Positions 11,470 through 23,700 of a DNA stretch of 64,000 nt are shown in pieces. The notes under the pieces were generated by a model that was not told the origin of the DNA, ran no database searches, and saw only the letters and a program-made list of their open reading frames with translations. Positions within the stretch are counted from its first letter, which is position 1, and each line of letters begins with the position of its first letter. This DNA is from Burhinus oedicnemus (Eukaryota; Chordata; Aves; Charadriiformes; Burhinidae): contig VFFE01007739.1 of assembly GCA_008921705.1 (NCBI GenBank), positions 941 through 64,940 on the forward strand, in the 5' to 3' direction. The position numbers and the translations under genes were made by a program.

Positions 11470-11600
11470 AGAACAGGAATTACTGAGAGGCTAAATGACT
11501 TATCCACCCAGCATCACATGAGAACTCACCAGCAGAGCCAGAGAGAAAAGAGGCTCAAGTCACCTCTTCTATAACCACAAGACTGCATTTACTCCTTACC
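11470..11600 (+). repeat. MIR-like SINE fragment
   Basis: The run TGAGAGGCTAAATGACTTAT is followed by CAGCATCACATGAGAACTCA and then AGCAGAGCCAGAGAG. This follows the order of the MIR 3' half (GAGAGGTTAAGTGACTTGCC, then CAAGGTCACACAG, then a GCAGAGC block). Diverged, as expected for an amniote-wide ancient SINE. Its limits are approximate. Confidence 0.5.
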
Positions 11601-12129
11601 TTTATAATGATCCATCACTGTGTCCAGTTTGTGTCCGTATGGTAAAGAATCTTTGAAAACATAAATAAGTGTTTAAAAACAGTGTTGGGAATTAATTCTG
11701 TGGCTTTGCCGTACTTTTTTCCTACACTTTTCACTTTTTTTAGTGAGGTAAAAAATTATTTGCACAAAGTAAATCTTGTTCCTCTGTATTTTTCCCCAGC
11801 TGTTTTGTTCCTCTTGTACATGATATGTTCTCTTCTTTTTGACTTAATTTTTTTCCATGGAAGCCAATTAAGGAGTTGTCAACTTCCATGCTTGATGGGA
11901 TAAAATAGCAACTGATGTCCCCCAGTATGGTTACCCCATCCAAAATAATGTCCTGGGGATGTTTTCTTTCTATCAAGTTTAAATGAGTAAAATTCATCTT
12001 GATTTTGAATTTTACAAGAGAAAGTATTGGAGATTATGGCTACATCTTATTTACAGCTTCTTTTCTTTCCCCCTACTTTCCTTTCATCTCCTAACTTCAT
12101 GTTCTTCCCTCTGAGAGCCTTGATCTCAG

Positions 12130-12187
12130 TATTTATCTCTGTGCGGGGAGGTTTTCCATATTTATCTCTGTGTGGGGAGGCTTTCCA
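12130..12187. repeat. 29-bp tandem duplication, two copies
   Basis: Unit 1 is 12130-12158 and unit 2 is 12159-12187. They differ at 2 of 29 positions (both C/T). Each unit contains TATTTATCTCTGTG followed by GGGGAGG. Nothing marks a function; it is a small local duplication. Confidence 0.9.
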
Positions 12188-15084
12188 CAAGTACAGCTCT
12201 TGTATTTAACCAGATACTGTTATTGCTCCAGGTGCTTCTGAGCAATATACCATTAACACATTGGGGAATTTGCTATCAGTCCTGCTACCCCTGTGGCAGA
12301 GTGTCCAAGGAAGCCAGCAACTGTGCACATTCTCTTGAGAGGGCAACAGTGACCAGGTTTAAAAACAGAGACAGGCATTTCATGGGATTTTCAAGGAACT
12401 TGTATGAATTAAAAAGCACTTCACTGACTCTGAGGCTTCCATAAAACCCTCTGCCAGCTTTTTGTACAAGAACTTTCTTAATACAGGGGAGAATTACATA
12501 TTGAGCTACACGGTGGGTATACCCAGGCACTTCATTGATATGTATGTACTGTATGTGTGTGTATTTGGATCACACAGGGATATGCCACGATGCTGCCCAG
12601 GTGTCAGGTAGACCATGTCATCTAGCGGAGCATCCTGCAAGGTAGCACATCTCCTTGACTTTGCCAGAATCTTTGTGCTCCCTGCTGAAATGGATGTCAC
12701 ATGGGAATATGCCAGCAATATACATGGTGGGGGTTCAGGTTCCACACAGAAACACTGGAAAAAGGAAAACCTTTAAGGTACACTCATACTGAATATCTTA
12801 AAAAGCAAAGTAAAACAAAAGTGAAGAGGATTCATTTATTTATCTCTTAATTTATCAGCTGACCTCAAGCAAAAGGTTTGTTTTCTTGTGGTCTGTAAGA
12901 ATAAGAAAATATGGCTTAATTTCTAAATGACATATTATTTGGAAAATGGAAATATATATTTTTTTTATACCATCAAATACTGGAAGGGTTTCAGATGGAA
13001 AGCTTTTTCTGAGTTTGACCCCAAATCACAGGCTACTCCAGTTGTCCTGCAGTTCTATTTTTTATTTATACACTTGTATTTAGTTATATATTTACTGTTC
13101 ACTGTACTGAAGTGGAGAATGTTCAGGGTATGATAGGAGGGAACCAGTGCACGAAAGGAATTGAAGTTGTTGGTGTTCCTATTATTTTTTGTTAAAGAAT
13201 TCTCTCCCAAAATACACTGCTTCATGTTCAGCAGAGGTTTCATTGTGTTTTGGCAAAATCTCACTTTTCCAATTATACTGAACTCTCTGGCAAAGACTCA
13301 TTTTAAAAACATTTCCACATGTCTGTAAACAGCACAAAAAAATAGGTAATACTGAACTTTTTGTACCTCCTTATGCCTTCATTCTGGAGCACAGTTTGTG
13401 AATTTGAAGTTTTTACCATTGAAACTATGTAAGTAAGGCATAGTCAGCATATCTACCCTCAATTTTCTGAGAAGTTTCTTTAGCTGGATGTAAGTGTGTG
13501 TTTCTGTTTCTCTCTCATATCCCTCCTTTCTTTGTTTCAATGAAAGGAGAAAGGCAGAGAACTGAGATTACAAATAAAAAAAAAAAAGAAAAAAGGAAGG
13601 TTTTACTAGGTAGAAAGAAATTTTATCATGTGCATAAGAACTGCTGTTGAGCAAAGTCTAGGGAAGAGGAGCTGGGGAAGAAGCAGAGTGGGATGGAACA
13701 ATAGGCTTGAGTGAAGAAACAGAAACAATGATTTGGAAAAGTGTCTTTCTCATGACTCTTATGCCTCTTCTTCTTGATATTCTTCTCTTCCACAGGTTGT
13801 TGACGTAGTCCTGAGGAGCTGATGAGCATGTTAATGGTGTTTGCTTTTTTTTTTTCGTGAAAATGTGTCTCAGTAAAGACATAAAGAACAGTATTCTAAA
13901 AATATGACGGATAAGCAGAATTCTGAACAGAATGAACTTTAAAACTTTTCTCCAAAACACTGATAAATGAGTTCCTTAAAATGCTGTATTGCGAGAGATA
14001 GGATGGTATATTCTTCATTTTACTGCACATCTAGCATGGAGCAAGATCTGCTTCATTTGCTATTTTGCCCAAAGAGTCACTGACAAAATCATATTCTGTG
14101 TCCAATCTTTTATTGTAAAATACTCAAACAACTTTTCCTGCCAGCAGTCCCTAAAACAGCTGAATGGAGTGTCTCTTTCCGCTGCCCTTTGTTTATTCCT
14201 GACTTAAGAGGTCCAGTAATATGAAAATAGCACTTAATTTTCATTTTTTTGAATGAATATTGTTTTTTAAGTAGCTCTTGGAGTTTGTTTTGGACAAACC
14301 CTCCTAGGCTGTGTTTAGGTAATACGCTAACTCAGATGTCATATCCCAGAGTATGCCAGTATGCCAAAACATACTCAATGGGTGTGTGGTTCAGTACTTT
14401 GCTGAGTGTAAACATGACATCAGTGAAGGTAAATGCAACTGAGGGGAAGATCAGGTCTTCACTGGCAGTAATTTGTGCTGACTGTGAGTACTTCCTGTCG
14501 CGTGAGGACCAAGTTAAGTTCTGAAAAGGTGAAGAGAATAATTAAAAGGGGAAGATGAATCCCAATAACAGATTGAAAACTAGGTTTTTCTTTTCCTTTT
14601 CATTTTTCCCCAAGCTTTATTCCTTTATTGTAGAGGAACAAGAAGAAAAGAACACTCAAATCTTTGAACCCTCTCTGGTAATAACAATGTTAAACATCAC
14701 AAGCACATTTTATATCTACCCACTCAAGAGGGAAGGTAAATGTGTTTTGGAATTTCATACGCTACCTTGCTGCTCCAGTTATTTTATGTTCTGGTTCCTC
14801 TGCTACTCAACAGTCTACTATAATTTGTTTTTATTATTTGGTGGCTTATGTTGCGTAGCTTGAAATGATATATAGTATTGGAAAAATAAATGCATTAAAC
14901 ATGCAGTGTTCAGTTAGCACGCCCTCGTCTCTTTTACTTCTTTGTTATGATACATGGCAGACTTTCCTTCTACTATTCAGAATCCTACAGAAATGAAATA
15001 TTGATGGAAAGGAGCTATAAAATGCCAGCAGTAGTTAGTAAGGATTTAAATTCTTTTTTCCAATCCAAATCCTAATGTAACCCT
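12188..15084. other. Non-coding stretch, nothing recognised
   Basis: An A-rich run lies at about 13574-13597 and a T-run at about 13846-13855. Short frames (for example 13658-13960 minus, 14555-14863 plus) are AT-driven and carry no recognisable motif. Confidence 0.5.
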
Positions 15085-15205
15085 TACATTCCTGAATAAA
15101 ATGTTGAAGATGGTAGGACCTAGTGTGGGGTAGCTCTGTACTTTGGTATTGTAGGCCAAACACCTCCCTGGGTTTGGCCCTCTGGCAAGCACCGTTGTGT
15201 TTCTA
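15085..15205 (-). mobile_element. Probable old CR1 reverse-transcriptase scrap
   Basis: Read leftwards from about 15200, one frame gives ARGPNPGRCLAY, a short stretch, then LGPTIFNILF. The last block matches the conserved CR1 reverse-transcriptase motif around LGPVLFNIFI, and the plus strand has the expected TGTTGAAGATGGTAGGACCT. It is short and degraded. An 8-bp perfect stem (GGCCAAAC at 15154-15161, GTTTGGCC at 15172-15179, 10-base loop) lies inside it and is probably incidental. Confidence 0.4.
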
Positions 15206-15240
15206 AAGAGCTCCCTCTTGTTCTACTCATGTTGTCCGAC

Positions 15241-15765
15241 TGTTAGGTTGTTTACCCGGTGTGCAAGACGCCAATGCACACACAGAGCAGAGGTATTTAT
15301 TTAAATCATTTCTGCACAGAGATGGGTGCTAGGTGGTAATCCACAAAACTACCACACCGGCCTACAAACTCTTTGGAATATTTATATGGTTCAAAACACA
15401 GAAATACACACCCTTAATTATAATTACTGGTTAGTACCTTATCTTAACAATTTCTATTGGTTAGTACAGTCTCTTGGCTTTCATTTAAAGATACAATGTC
15501 CTTTAATTGATGTGCGCATGCTCCAGTACAGTGCAGGGGGTAGTTCTGTTCAGCCTCTAACTGAGTTGGTGGTCGTGATCTCCCACTGCTGCCTTTACCT
15601 TTCCCCCAGTTGCTGCAAATTTTATTGACTTTGGGCATCTTCAAGCAGCTGTCTGGTTTTGGTGCTTTCTGTGCTGGGATGTTCCCTTGTTATCAATCTT
15701 CTGTTCTTCTTCAAGAGCACTTTCATTAGCCAGGCATTTATTGTTTATACAAAGTGTCCTGTTTC
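15241..15765 (-). mobile_element. LTR of the class I endogenous retrovirus (3' LTR in element orientation)
   Basis: Read leftwards, the segment holds a TATA-like CCATATAAATATT (15389-15377), an AATAAA signal (15301-15296) about 75 bases downstream, and a CA end (AACAACCTAACA) at 15241. These are the promoter and polyadenylation elements expected of an LTR, in the right order. The far end is uncertain. One choice begins TGTGAAACAGG at about 15765; another begins after a purine tract GGGGGAAAGG (about 15595-15605), which would make the LTR about 350 bases. It lies directly after the env tail, as a 3' LTR should. No second LTR is present. Confidence 0.65.
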
Positions 15766-15863
15766 ACAAGGCCTTGCAACCTTTTTACAGCTTTTTGCTC
15801 CTGCTTAGTGAGAAATTTTACTTTCTAAAATAAATTCTACCTTTTAAAAGCAAATTTTACCTT

Positions 15864-16091
15864 TTAAAGTACATTATTCCGCCCTTTGAGACTATGGAAC
15901 TTCTTTCTGTAGTTTTCATATCTCTCACTATTTCTTTTCATCATCATTACATAGTTTCCAACAGTAGCTTGTACAATCGATTTCTTAATGCAACTAAAAG
16001 CAATGCAAATCATGATTATGACAATCACAACTATAGTTTGAAGCAAACTATCTAACCATCCAGTAAAAGAGAATCCAAAACCTTGTAACAT
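15864..16091 (-). pseudogene. Endogenous retrovirus env: transmembrane-subunit tail
   Basis: This 75-codon frame is the carboxy end of a gamma-type retroviral transmembrane envelope subunit. A juxtamembrane stretch (SFTGWLDSLLQ, residues about 8-18) leads into a hydrophobic membrane span (residues about 19-36, TIVVIVIIMICIAF). A short basic cytoplasmic tail follows and ends at the stop before the LTR. In life the protein would anchor the envelope in the membrane. The ectodomain with fusion peptide and heptad repeats is missing: the frame joins, after about 55 bases, to a piece from the very start of env. Non-functional as it stands. Confidence 0.75.
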
Positions 16092-16145
16092 CTTGTTTAA
16101 CCATCCTCCACTTGCTGTATTTTACCTATTTGCTGATCCAGATGT

Positions 16146-16388
16146 TCAGTCACATTGGGTATGTTCAAGTTTAGTTCTGTTACTTAACATGACCTCAAAA
16201 GTCCAATTCAGATCTAATGTTAAGATTCCCCAGTCTAGGGGGTTATCAGCAGATTTTGGTAATGGAAGACAAGCAGTTATGCTGCTACTGTTGTGAATTC
16301 TCCCAAATGACTGGATGAGTTGCAAGATTAGATTTCCTTCACAAGCAGTAAATACTAAACTAATCAATGTCATACATATAACTATCAT
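16146..16388 (-). pseudogene. Endogenous retrovirus env: signal peptide and start of surface subunit
   Basis: This 80-codon frame starts with a hydrophobic leader (residues 1 to about 15) and continues with three N-glycosylation sequons (NSS, NWT, NRT) before a stop. That layout fits the first part of a retroviral envelope precursor. It lies between the integrase and the transmembrane tail, in the order pol-env. Almost all of the surface subunit and the transmembrane ectodomain are absent, so an internal deletion of most of env is inferred. The surface-subunit identity rests on position, leader and sequons; the protein sequence itself is not one I recognise. Confidence 0.55.
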
Positions 16389-16482
16389 TTTAACAAGGTT
16401 AGGCTAACAATGCTTTCTAATAATTTCTAATAGCAATATAATAGGTAAGAGAAGAGGTATTCCCAATCTGCTACTTAGGTAA

Positions 16483-16502
16483 NNNNNNNNNNNNNNNNNN
16501 NN
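16483..16502. other. Assembly gap (20 N)
   Basis: Twenty N inside the retroviral remnant, between the end of pol and the start of env. The true length is unknown, so the pol-env junction cannot be read. Confidence 0.95.
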
Positions 16503-17395
16503 TGATTGTTCGAAGTTTAAGCTCTCCGATCAGTGTAGAGGTCCATTTTCCCTGGTCTGGTTCCAGCGCCTTCCTTACTCTCGTGTAGTGGATCCAGGAA
16601 TCAATCCCATTACTGCAGTGTAGGTCTTCGGTAGCACAGTGTAAGGTCCTTTCTACCTTTCCTTCAGAGGTTCATCTTTCCAGGTTCCTGTGTAGACGGT
16701 GTCTCCTGGTTGGAATGGGTATACTGGAGTGTCCAAGGCAAGTGGAGTCTTCTGGTTCAGGTACCTATGTAGGGAGGATAAACTCTGCGGGAGAGAGATC
16801 AAATATTCTTTAATTATAGCCTGTCCCTTTATATGCATTTGTTCTCCCTTTATGATTAAATAATTGGTTGGATATGGTTTCCCATAAAGAATTTCAAAGG
16901 GACTAACTCCTTCCCTGACTCTGGGTGTAATTTGTACCCTCATTGATGCTATGGGTAGAATATCTTCCCATTTCATTTGGGTTTCCTGACATATTTTGGA
17001 AATCTGTCTTTTTTAGGGTTTGATTCATTCTTTCCACTTTGCCCCTGGATTGTGATCTCCAAGGGGTATGTAAATCCCATTTAATGTCTAAAAATCTGGA
17101 AACTCCCTGCACTATTTCTGCTATAAAATGGGGTCCATTATCAGAGGAAATACCTTCTGGCACACCAAACCTCAGGATGATTTCTTTCAATAAGATTCTA
17201 ATTACTTCCCTTACTTTGTTGTTATGACAGGGGAAAGCCTCAGGCCAACCAGAAAAGGTATCTACCAATACCAGTAAGTATTTATATAGGTTACACCTTG
17301 GCAATTCTGTAAAATCTATTTTCCAGTAGTCCCCAGGAGTTACCCCTTGTTTCACAACTACTCCCATAATCTTGTTTGGAATTTTTGGGTTGTTT
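16503..17395 (-). pseudogene. Endogenous retrovirus pol: integrase core and C-terminal domain, frameshifted
   Basis: Integrase inserts the DNA copy of a retrovirus into the host genome. The 154-codon frame 17367-16903 contains the whole catalytic core. The first Asp is at residue 18 (WKIDFTE), the second at 76 (SSDNGPHF) and the Glu at 112 (GKVERMN), giving exact D-35-E spacing. The type (TPWRSQSRGKVERMN, then a REGVSPFEILYGKP block) is gamma-retroviral. After residue about 120 the homology moves to another frame (16976-16653), so a frameshift lies near 16995-17010. Further on there is an in-frame stop near 16650 and another shift before the GIDSWIHYTRV-like C-terminal block (about 16600-16575). 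All catalytic residues survive, but the gene is broken at least three times. Confidence 0.88.
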
Positions 17396-17745
17396 TCACA
17401 ACAGGTAGTGCATTTTTTTTACTACTGTATCTGCTAAGCTTTGCATTCTTGGCCCAATGATGTGTCTTTTGGCAGTTAATACCAATGCATCTGCTCCTGA
17501 GTGTGTTTCTTGGTGCACTCCCTTGAGTAGAACTTCCATCATTTTTTCTGAAATTAATAGCTGTTTTAGTGGTGTTACCCACCAACGCTGATCATTTTTG
17601 GAACAAACTAATTGTTCTGCCATTTGATTTTCCTTTTCAGTATATTGTGGGGGTGATAATTCTAAATAAGCTTCTGGAATTAGGGCACCTTCAAACTTTG
17701 ATTCCTTTAACACCGCTTCTTTTGCTAACTGCTCTGCTTTTCAGA
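17396..17745 (-). pseudogene. Endogenous retrovirus pol: RNase H tail and integrase zinc-binding domain
   Basis: This frame (17713-17396 from its first Met) begins with the linker after RNase H; just upstream, KAEQLAKEAVL resembles the last helix of that domain. It then carries the H-x3-H half of the integrase HHCC zinc site at residues 67 and 71 (GVHQETHSGADA). The CC half is in the next frame, after a run of eight T at 17413-17420, so a slip in that run broke the reading. Homology stops at about 17745, where unrelated sequence begins. Reverse transcriptase, protease, gag and the 5' LTR are therefore missing from this copy. Confidence 0.8.
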
Positions 17746-20700
17746 TTCATTTTGTGAAATATACACAGCTTCACTATGGATGAAAGGATTCTCCAGAAAG
17801 GTAACAGAAAGCTCAAACAGGAAGCTCAATTTGATATTTTAAAGCAGGCATGTGCCTGTTCCATTCACATTGCTTTATCAAAGATCTGAATGTACTGTCT
17901 GGATACAGGATACAGGATAGAAAGAGACACACTTTATAAAATACATCACTACCTCTTTCAGCTTCACTCCACGGGAGGTATCTGGTGCTTGATGTGCAAT
18001 CCAATTGCTATCATGTAACTAAAGGATACTAGACTTTTTAATGGTTCTCTTATTTACCTGAAAATACTCGAAGTAAAGGACAAGGCATTTTTACACGGTT
18101 TTACTTGTAGAGTAATCCACAGATTTCTGTCAGGTTAAGATCATTGCAGAAGAAGTGCTCCTGGCCTAGATTCTGGAAGGTTTTGTGCCTGAAATAATGT
18201 GTGCTACTGACAGAACTCTGATACTCTGTGAACTAGTATAAAATAATGACTTGATATTTTATAGGTGCTGCAATGTATTTTTGTATGTGTGTTAACGACT
18301 TGTTAGTGTTTAGTTCAATCTCAATACCTGAATTAATTTATATCCATATCTTCTGCAAAGTACTAAGTGAAACTGAACCAGTGAAGATCTGGCCAAGACT
18401 TGGTTTTTAAGATGCTTAGGTAAAAAATTTCTTGTGTGCCAGCTAGGCGCTTGTCTTGGGATTGGATGATCACAGGAATCTGTAATAACTTAATTACCTA
18501 TTTTAACTCTTTTCAACTCGTGACCACAGTTTCTACCTGATTTATGTGGTGCCATATGAGATCTTTTGACAGTCTCAATCAATTCACTGGCAGACAGCAA
18601 TTTACAGTCCAGAATCTAAGACAAAATTACCAGACGTCAATGAGTCTCATTTTTGACAGACTTTGCAGAGGAATCTATATTACAGAATCTGACCGACTTT
18701 TCTGGGTACTAGAGGGTCCTGGCAGCTGATGAGTGAAGCATACCGGTAAAATGAGGAGCTCAAATTGCTGCGTCACAAACTGTTGCTGCTGTGTGGAAAT
18801 GGGGAGAATCCTCTCTTTAGGACAGGCAGTCTTATTCAGGAACTAAAAATATTCTTAAATTAAGGGAAAAGAAACATATTGTTAGGTAGAAATGCTTTAC
18901 ACAACTCACCTGTGTTGGCATGTCCTCATCATAAAAAAGAAAGCTAACCCTATACCATCTACGGGTTTAAAAAAGTTCATTTTAATTTATATTTTTGACT
19001 ATGCAAACTTCATTTATGTATAAGAGAGGTAACAATTTAGTAGCATAATGAAAGAGTTATTTAACATGCTAACAAGTCGCTGTAGCCGTTACCATTAAAT
19101 TGTCGAATGTACATAATTTAAAAAAGTACATCTAACATATTTATTCTTACTTTTTTTTCCCCTGAAACAGGATTTTTATCTGTTAGGTAACTATCAAGCA
19201 AATCCTGACGTATTTAAGTATATTTTACAGCTGTTCCAACTGTTTGACATTCATTGAGTGACAAAACATCAGGAGAAGTAGTGCAAACAAATTAAGTTGA
19301 AATTGCTAGATGAAGATTGAAGCTTGATGGGCGTTTACCTGGGAAGAAAAGTATGATGCAAAGTAGTGACTGCAGTAGTACTGATTGATGCTGGCCTTGT
19401 TGCAGTTAATAACAACTTTTCTAGAGAATTTAGCAGGAGGGTGATGAAGTAGAAATTGCTTACCTCTCAGTCGAGCTTGTTCAGTTGCCAAAAGACAGTT
19501 GCTCTTTCCTTCAAAATTGAGAAGACTAGGGTCAATGTTCAGAAATCACGGTGGTGTCTTATGGACGGTGATTGCCAGGGTAGTTTATAGGACCACAGGT
19601 TTTTGGAGAGACTAAGGCAACAGCCAAGAGAACTAGAAGTATAGGGGAAAAGACAAAATACTTACCTGAAGTATTTGTAGAGAGAGAAAGGAAATACTAG
19701 GAAGCAGCAGAAACACTTTGGGGCAGACAGTATGTTTTTGCTCTATGCTGTGCTCTATGCACATGGTTTAGCACTTCTGACCACCATTGCAATATTAAGA
19801 TTTCTTTTGCTAAGACATACAGATATCATCATAGATACTGGGTGGGAAGATAATGTAATATCTTTCTAAAACAGGCCATGCACTGACTAAAACTCGTTCT
19901 TGCCTTTTAAAAGAGCATCTTTCATTGGAAGTTGTCAGTGACAAGGCATAGGAGACATCTGTGACTGTAACATGCCTCAAGTCTCTGTGTATAGGCCTGG
20001 AAGCAAAGACCTGGCTAGAAGGATAAGCCCTCAAACTTCTCATGCAATTAAATCAGACTCTAGTCTGATTGCACGCAAATTTTGTACACTTTGGTTTCTG
20101 TGGGATCCAGATGAAATGTATAGCCTTGGAAATGTCAGGAACCTTCCTTGTCTGTGTAATGAACAATCATATTTACTGGAGAAAAGTTATGGCTGTGAAA
20201 CTAGAGAAATTACTTTAGAATTTGAATTTTATTTTAATTTGTCAGATAACATCCCTGTCCTGTTCCACCCAGGTTCCCAGTCACGTCAGGGGAAGGGAGC
20301 TGAGCATTCTCACATCTTTCAGTAGAATTAACTGAATTAAAAAGGATTGATTTGATTAAACTCTTGAGTGTGACTGATTACCAAGTGTGACAAGGCAGAA
20401 AGATTAGAATGTGGCCATTATCACTATGGGTCAATTAATCAAATTTATGGATCCTAATGTCACCAAACTCAGATGTGTTGGAGGTGGATCCAGTTCTTTT
20501 ATTTGTACCTTCTTTAATACTGTTTCTCTTGTCACTTTCACATCAATAGCCAGTGTATGAGTACTGAGTGTTCATCATAGAGAAAGAAACTCTTAGGCAG
20601 ACCTTAACAACTTTTATAGAATCTAGTGCTGGTTGAAGTGATCCCATAAAGCATCAGATGAAAGCCAATCTAACTAACTAGTCAGCAACTGTGCTGACCA

Positions 20701-23700
20701 GGACTTTGTATCAGTACTTGTTGAGTGTCAGGAAATAGGATCTGGGTTTTGATAGGGACAGATGAACTGTTGCTCTGTAAACTTCCCCAGACCACTACTA
20801 GTTACAGGGTTTAGATGTCCACTGTGATACATCTATGGCACCTAAGGTGAAGGCCGTGAGTATTCTCAACATGGTTTGTAAGTAAGTCAAAAGGGATGAA
20901 AAATTCCAAAATGTTTCTGAAACTTTCCTGGCAGTTTCTTGAACGATCCTCCCAAACCTGTATGGGACAAGAGTAGATTAGGTTGCTCCCATCCACCAAA
21001 TACATTTACCAAGATACTGCTGACTGCAGATGCCCAGAGTCAGTCTGCCAGTAGACTAGACAAAATGGATTTTGCTGTTTCTGTTGCTAGTCTTCTCCTC
21101 TTATGCAACAAATTCAGTTTTGCAGCTGCAGAATGCCCTTCCCAGGTCTCCTTTTACTACACATAAAGTGATGATGCAAGCAGATGGAGGTGGATGCGGT
21201 GAACCTCTTTCATTATGTCCTGGCATGTCTGCTGCTAAAAAGACTTGCTAAAGGACTAGCACTGAGGACAAAAGTCCTAGCTTCTTCATGGTGAGAGGAG
21301 ATTTGTATCTCAGTCTTTGTCTACTCTGTCCCTGCACCCATGAAGACACTTTCGTGGGATACTTAGCTGATCCCCTTCGACAAGGTGCCAGCCTGAGAGT
21401 AGAGGGATGGGGCAGTGTGCTTCTGGGGCAGGAGCAGAGTGTACCTCTCTAATGTACAGTTATTGCCCCCACTCGTAAGGTGGCACCACTGCCACCCTCA
21501 CAGGTGCTGTCATTTGCACCTTTTGCTGCGTTACCCTACAAGGAGGCACTGAGGGATTAGCTCAGGCTGAGACAGGGCACTGTCTGTGGCTCCTTGAAAT
21601 GTGGGAGTCTCACTTCTTTCCATGCTTTATGCACTTTGTATTCCCCTGGCATCCACTGTTGAATTAGGGATGTGAAATGTTACATCCCTGTCTTGTTTCC
21701 TATAGCACCTCTTTATGGACCTGTTGTACAGGGACGTGCCTGATCCATTTGTGAACCTGCTCAGAGCATCAGTCTCCGTCAGCTACTTCAGCTGCATATT
21801 TCAGATGCCAAAAAACCCCAAATCTCCTTGAAGCCCTGTCTGTCAGATGGGGGAGTCCAGCTCCTCTCTCCCACACGTTTTCTGTTTTTGGGATAGAGGC
21901 CACACAGGCAGTGCTCCTTTTTTCCCAGCCTTTCCAAGGAGGGGAAAGGAAAATGCTACACTGAGCAGGCACAAGAGAAGGAGTGAGATCTGAGCTGTCT
22001 TTTACTTGGAGGCTATTTGGCTATCCAAGTCAGCTTAGCTTGTGCTTAAAGCTGACATTATAAGCTTTTATTATTTGGGGCAGTTAACATTCACAATCAC
22101 TTCTTGGAGGAATCACTTTTTATAACTGCAAGATCCATTTAGCAAGCGTTGGTATGGAAACATAATTGCACTCCTACATGAGCCACATTACCTTACTTGA
22201 GTAGGCAAGTCAGCCCCTCCTCTGTGTAGTGCATTACTTACTCTGTGCTGCATGTAAGAGATTCCTACTTTACCACTATCGCTAGAAATTTTCTTTGCAA
22301 GGCCAAAGGCAAAAGTATATCCAGCACAGGCATGGCTAGTCGTGTGTCATTTCCTACTTCAGTAATCAGGAATGTGCTGTTAGAAATCTGCAGAACTGTC
22401 AGTTTTGGAATGAAATGTTTTTTTAAAAGTCTCTCATTTGACAATTGAAATTTACTTTTTTTTTCAGTAAAATTCTCTGAGATAAAAGAAGTTCATATTA
22501 AAAAAGTACATTCCTGTGCAGAAATCCAAACAACAGCCAAATACACTTAAAGGAAACAGTAGCTCCTTCACACTACGGGAGTTATTACTTTGCTAAACCA
22601 GCATTGCATATCTCAAGCAGTTTCCTCTTCAGTAACTCTCTCTTGCACCCACTAAATTTAATGGAAAAATACCCACTGAAATCAATGAGAACAGGATCAC
22701 GCACACTGTGTGCAAAGAACTCTGTAAATAAACAAACCTGCCATTCCCAGTCCTAGGCTCTGGGCAGCTAGCGTTAGGAGACACTTGGTTTTGCTTAGGG
22801 CAGTATGATGAGTATAACTGCTTTCAATCTTTTTCACTTCAATCTGGGATAACATTTGCTAGCACTGAGGAATTGTTACTATGAAGCAAATTATTTGGTC
22901 TTTTAAAATAATACGTATTTTCTACTAGAAGTGTGTATGTCCCAGACAGTGCAGCCAGACAGCGTGTCCTGCTCTGAGCAAGCTCAAGGCTCCCTTGAGG
23001 TGCAGAGGGAGCTGGGAACCCATCAGGGGTGAGATTGCACCTCTGCAGCCACCCACTGCACATGTGCTGGGATGGACAGACAGAGGAACAGCTCTGCAAA
23101 ATGAGTCTGATGTTCTCAGGAGATGAAAACATCCGCCCTGTCCCAGGACTAGCCACTCTCCTCTACCCCTTGGCAGCAAAGTAGGTGGTGGGTCCATCAG
23201 TAATTTGCTCCTCTAAGGTAAACTGCTTGCCTTGCTGTAGCCTAGAGTTGGCCCTAGTCATCTCAGATGGCTGGATTTGTGACAAAGTAATATAATTCAT
23301 ATTTCATTTTACCTAATTTGCCAAAATGTCTCTTTCTGGGGCTGCAGCAAAAGGAGTTTTCAGCATAAGGTTCCTAAAAGGGAAGAGTTGGATCTTACAT
23401 ATACCACTAAAAAAAAAAACAGTGCACAGTAGCACCAGCATTAACATTTAAAGAATAAGAACATCATGTCAAGCTTCTAGGTGATTTGAAGTTCATGACA
23501 TTCTCAGTTAGTGCCGAATGCTTATTCAATGTACTTGCTGATGTCTGAGGTTTTATGTAAGTTCAGATATGACAGGTGATCACAGACACGTGCATTACAG
23601 AACATCAGGATCCCAGAGCACTGCTTGGGTGTGGTGTAGAAAATATTAGAGTTTGTTTAGAAGTCTGACTCTTCAGAGTGGTTTTTGTTGAAGAAACTGT

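Noticed and set aside
15154..15179. 8-bp stem with 10-base loop as a terminator or RNA gene
   Set aside because: It is isolated, lies inside a retroelement scrap, and has no U-run or further structure.
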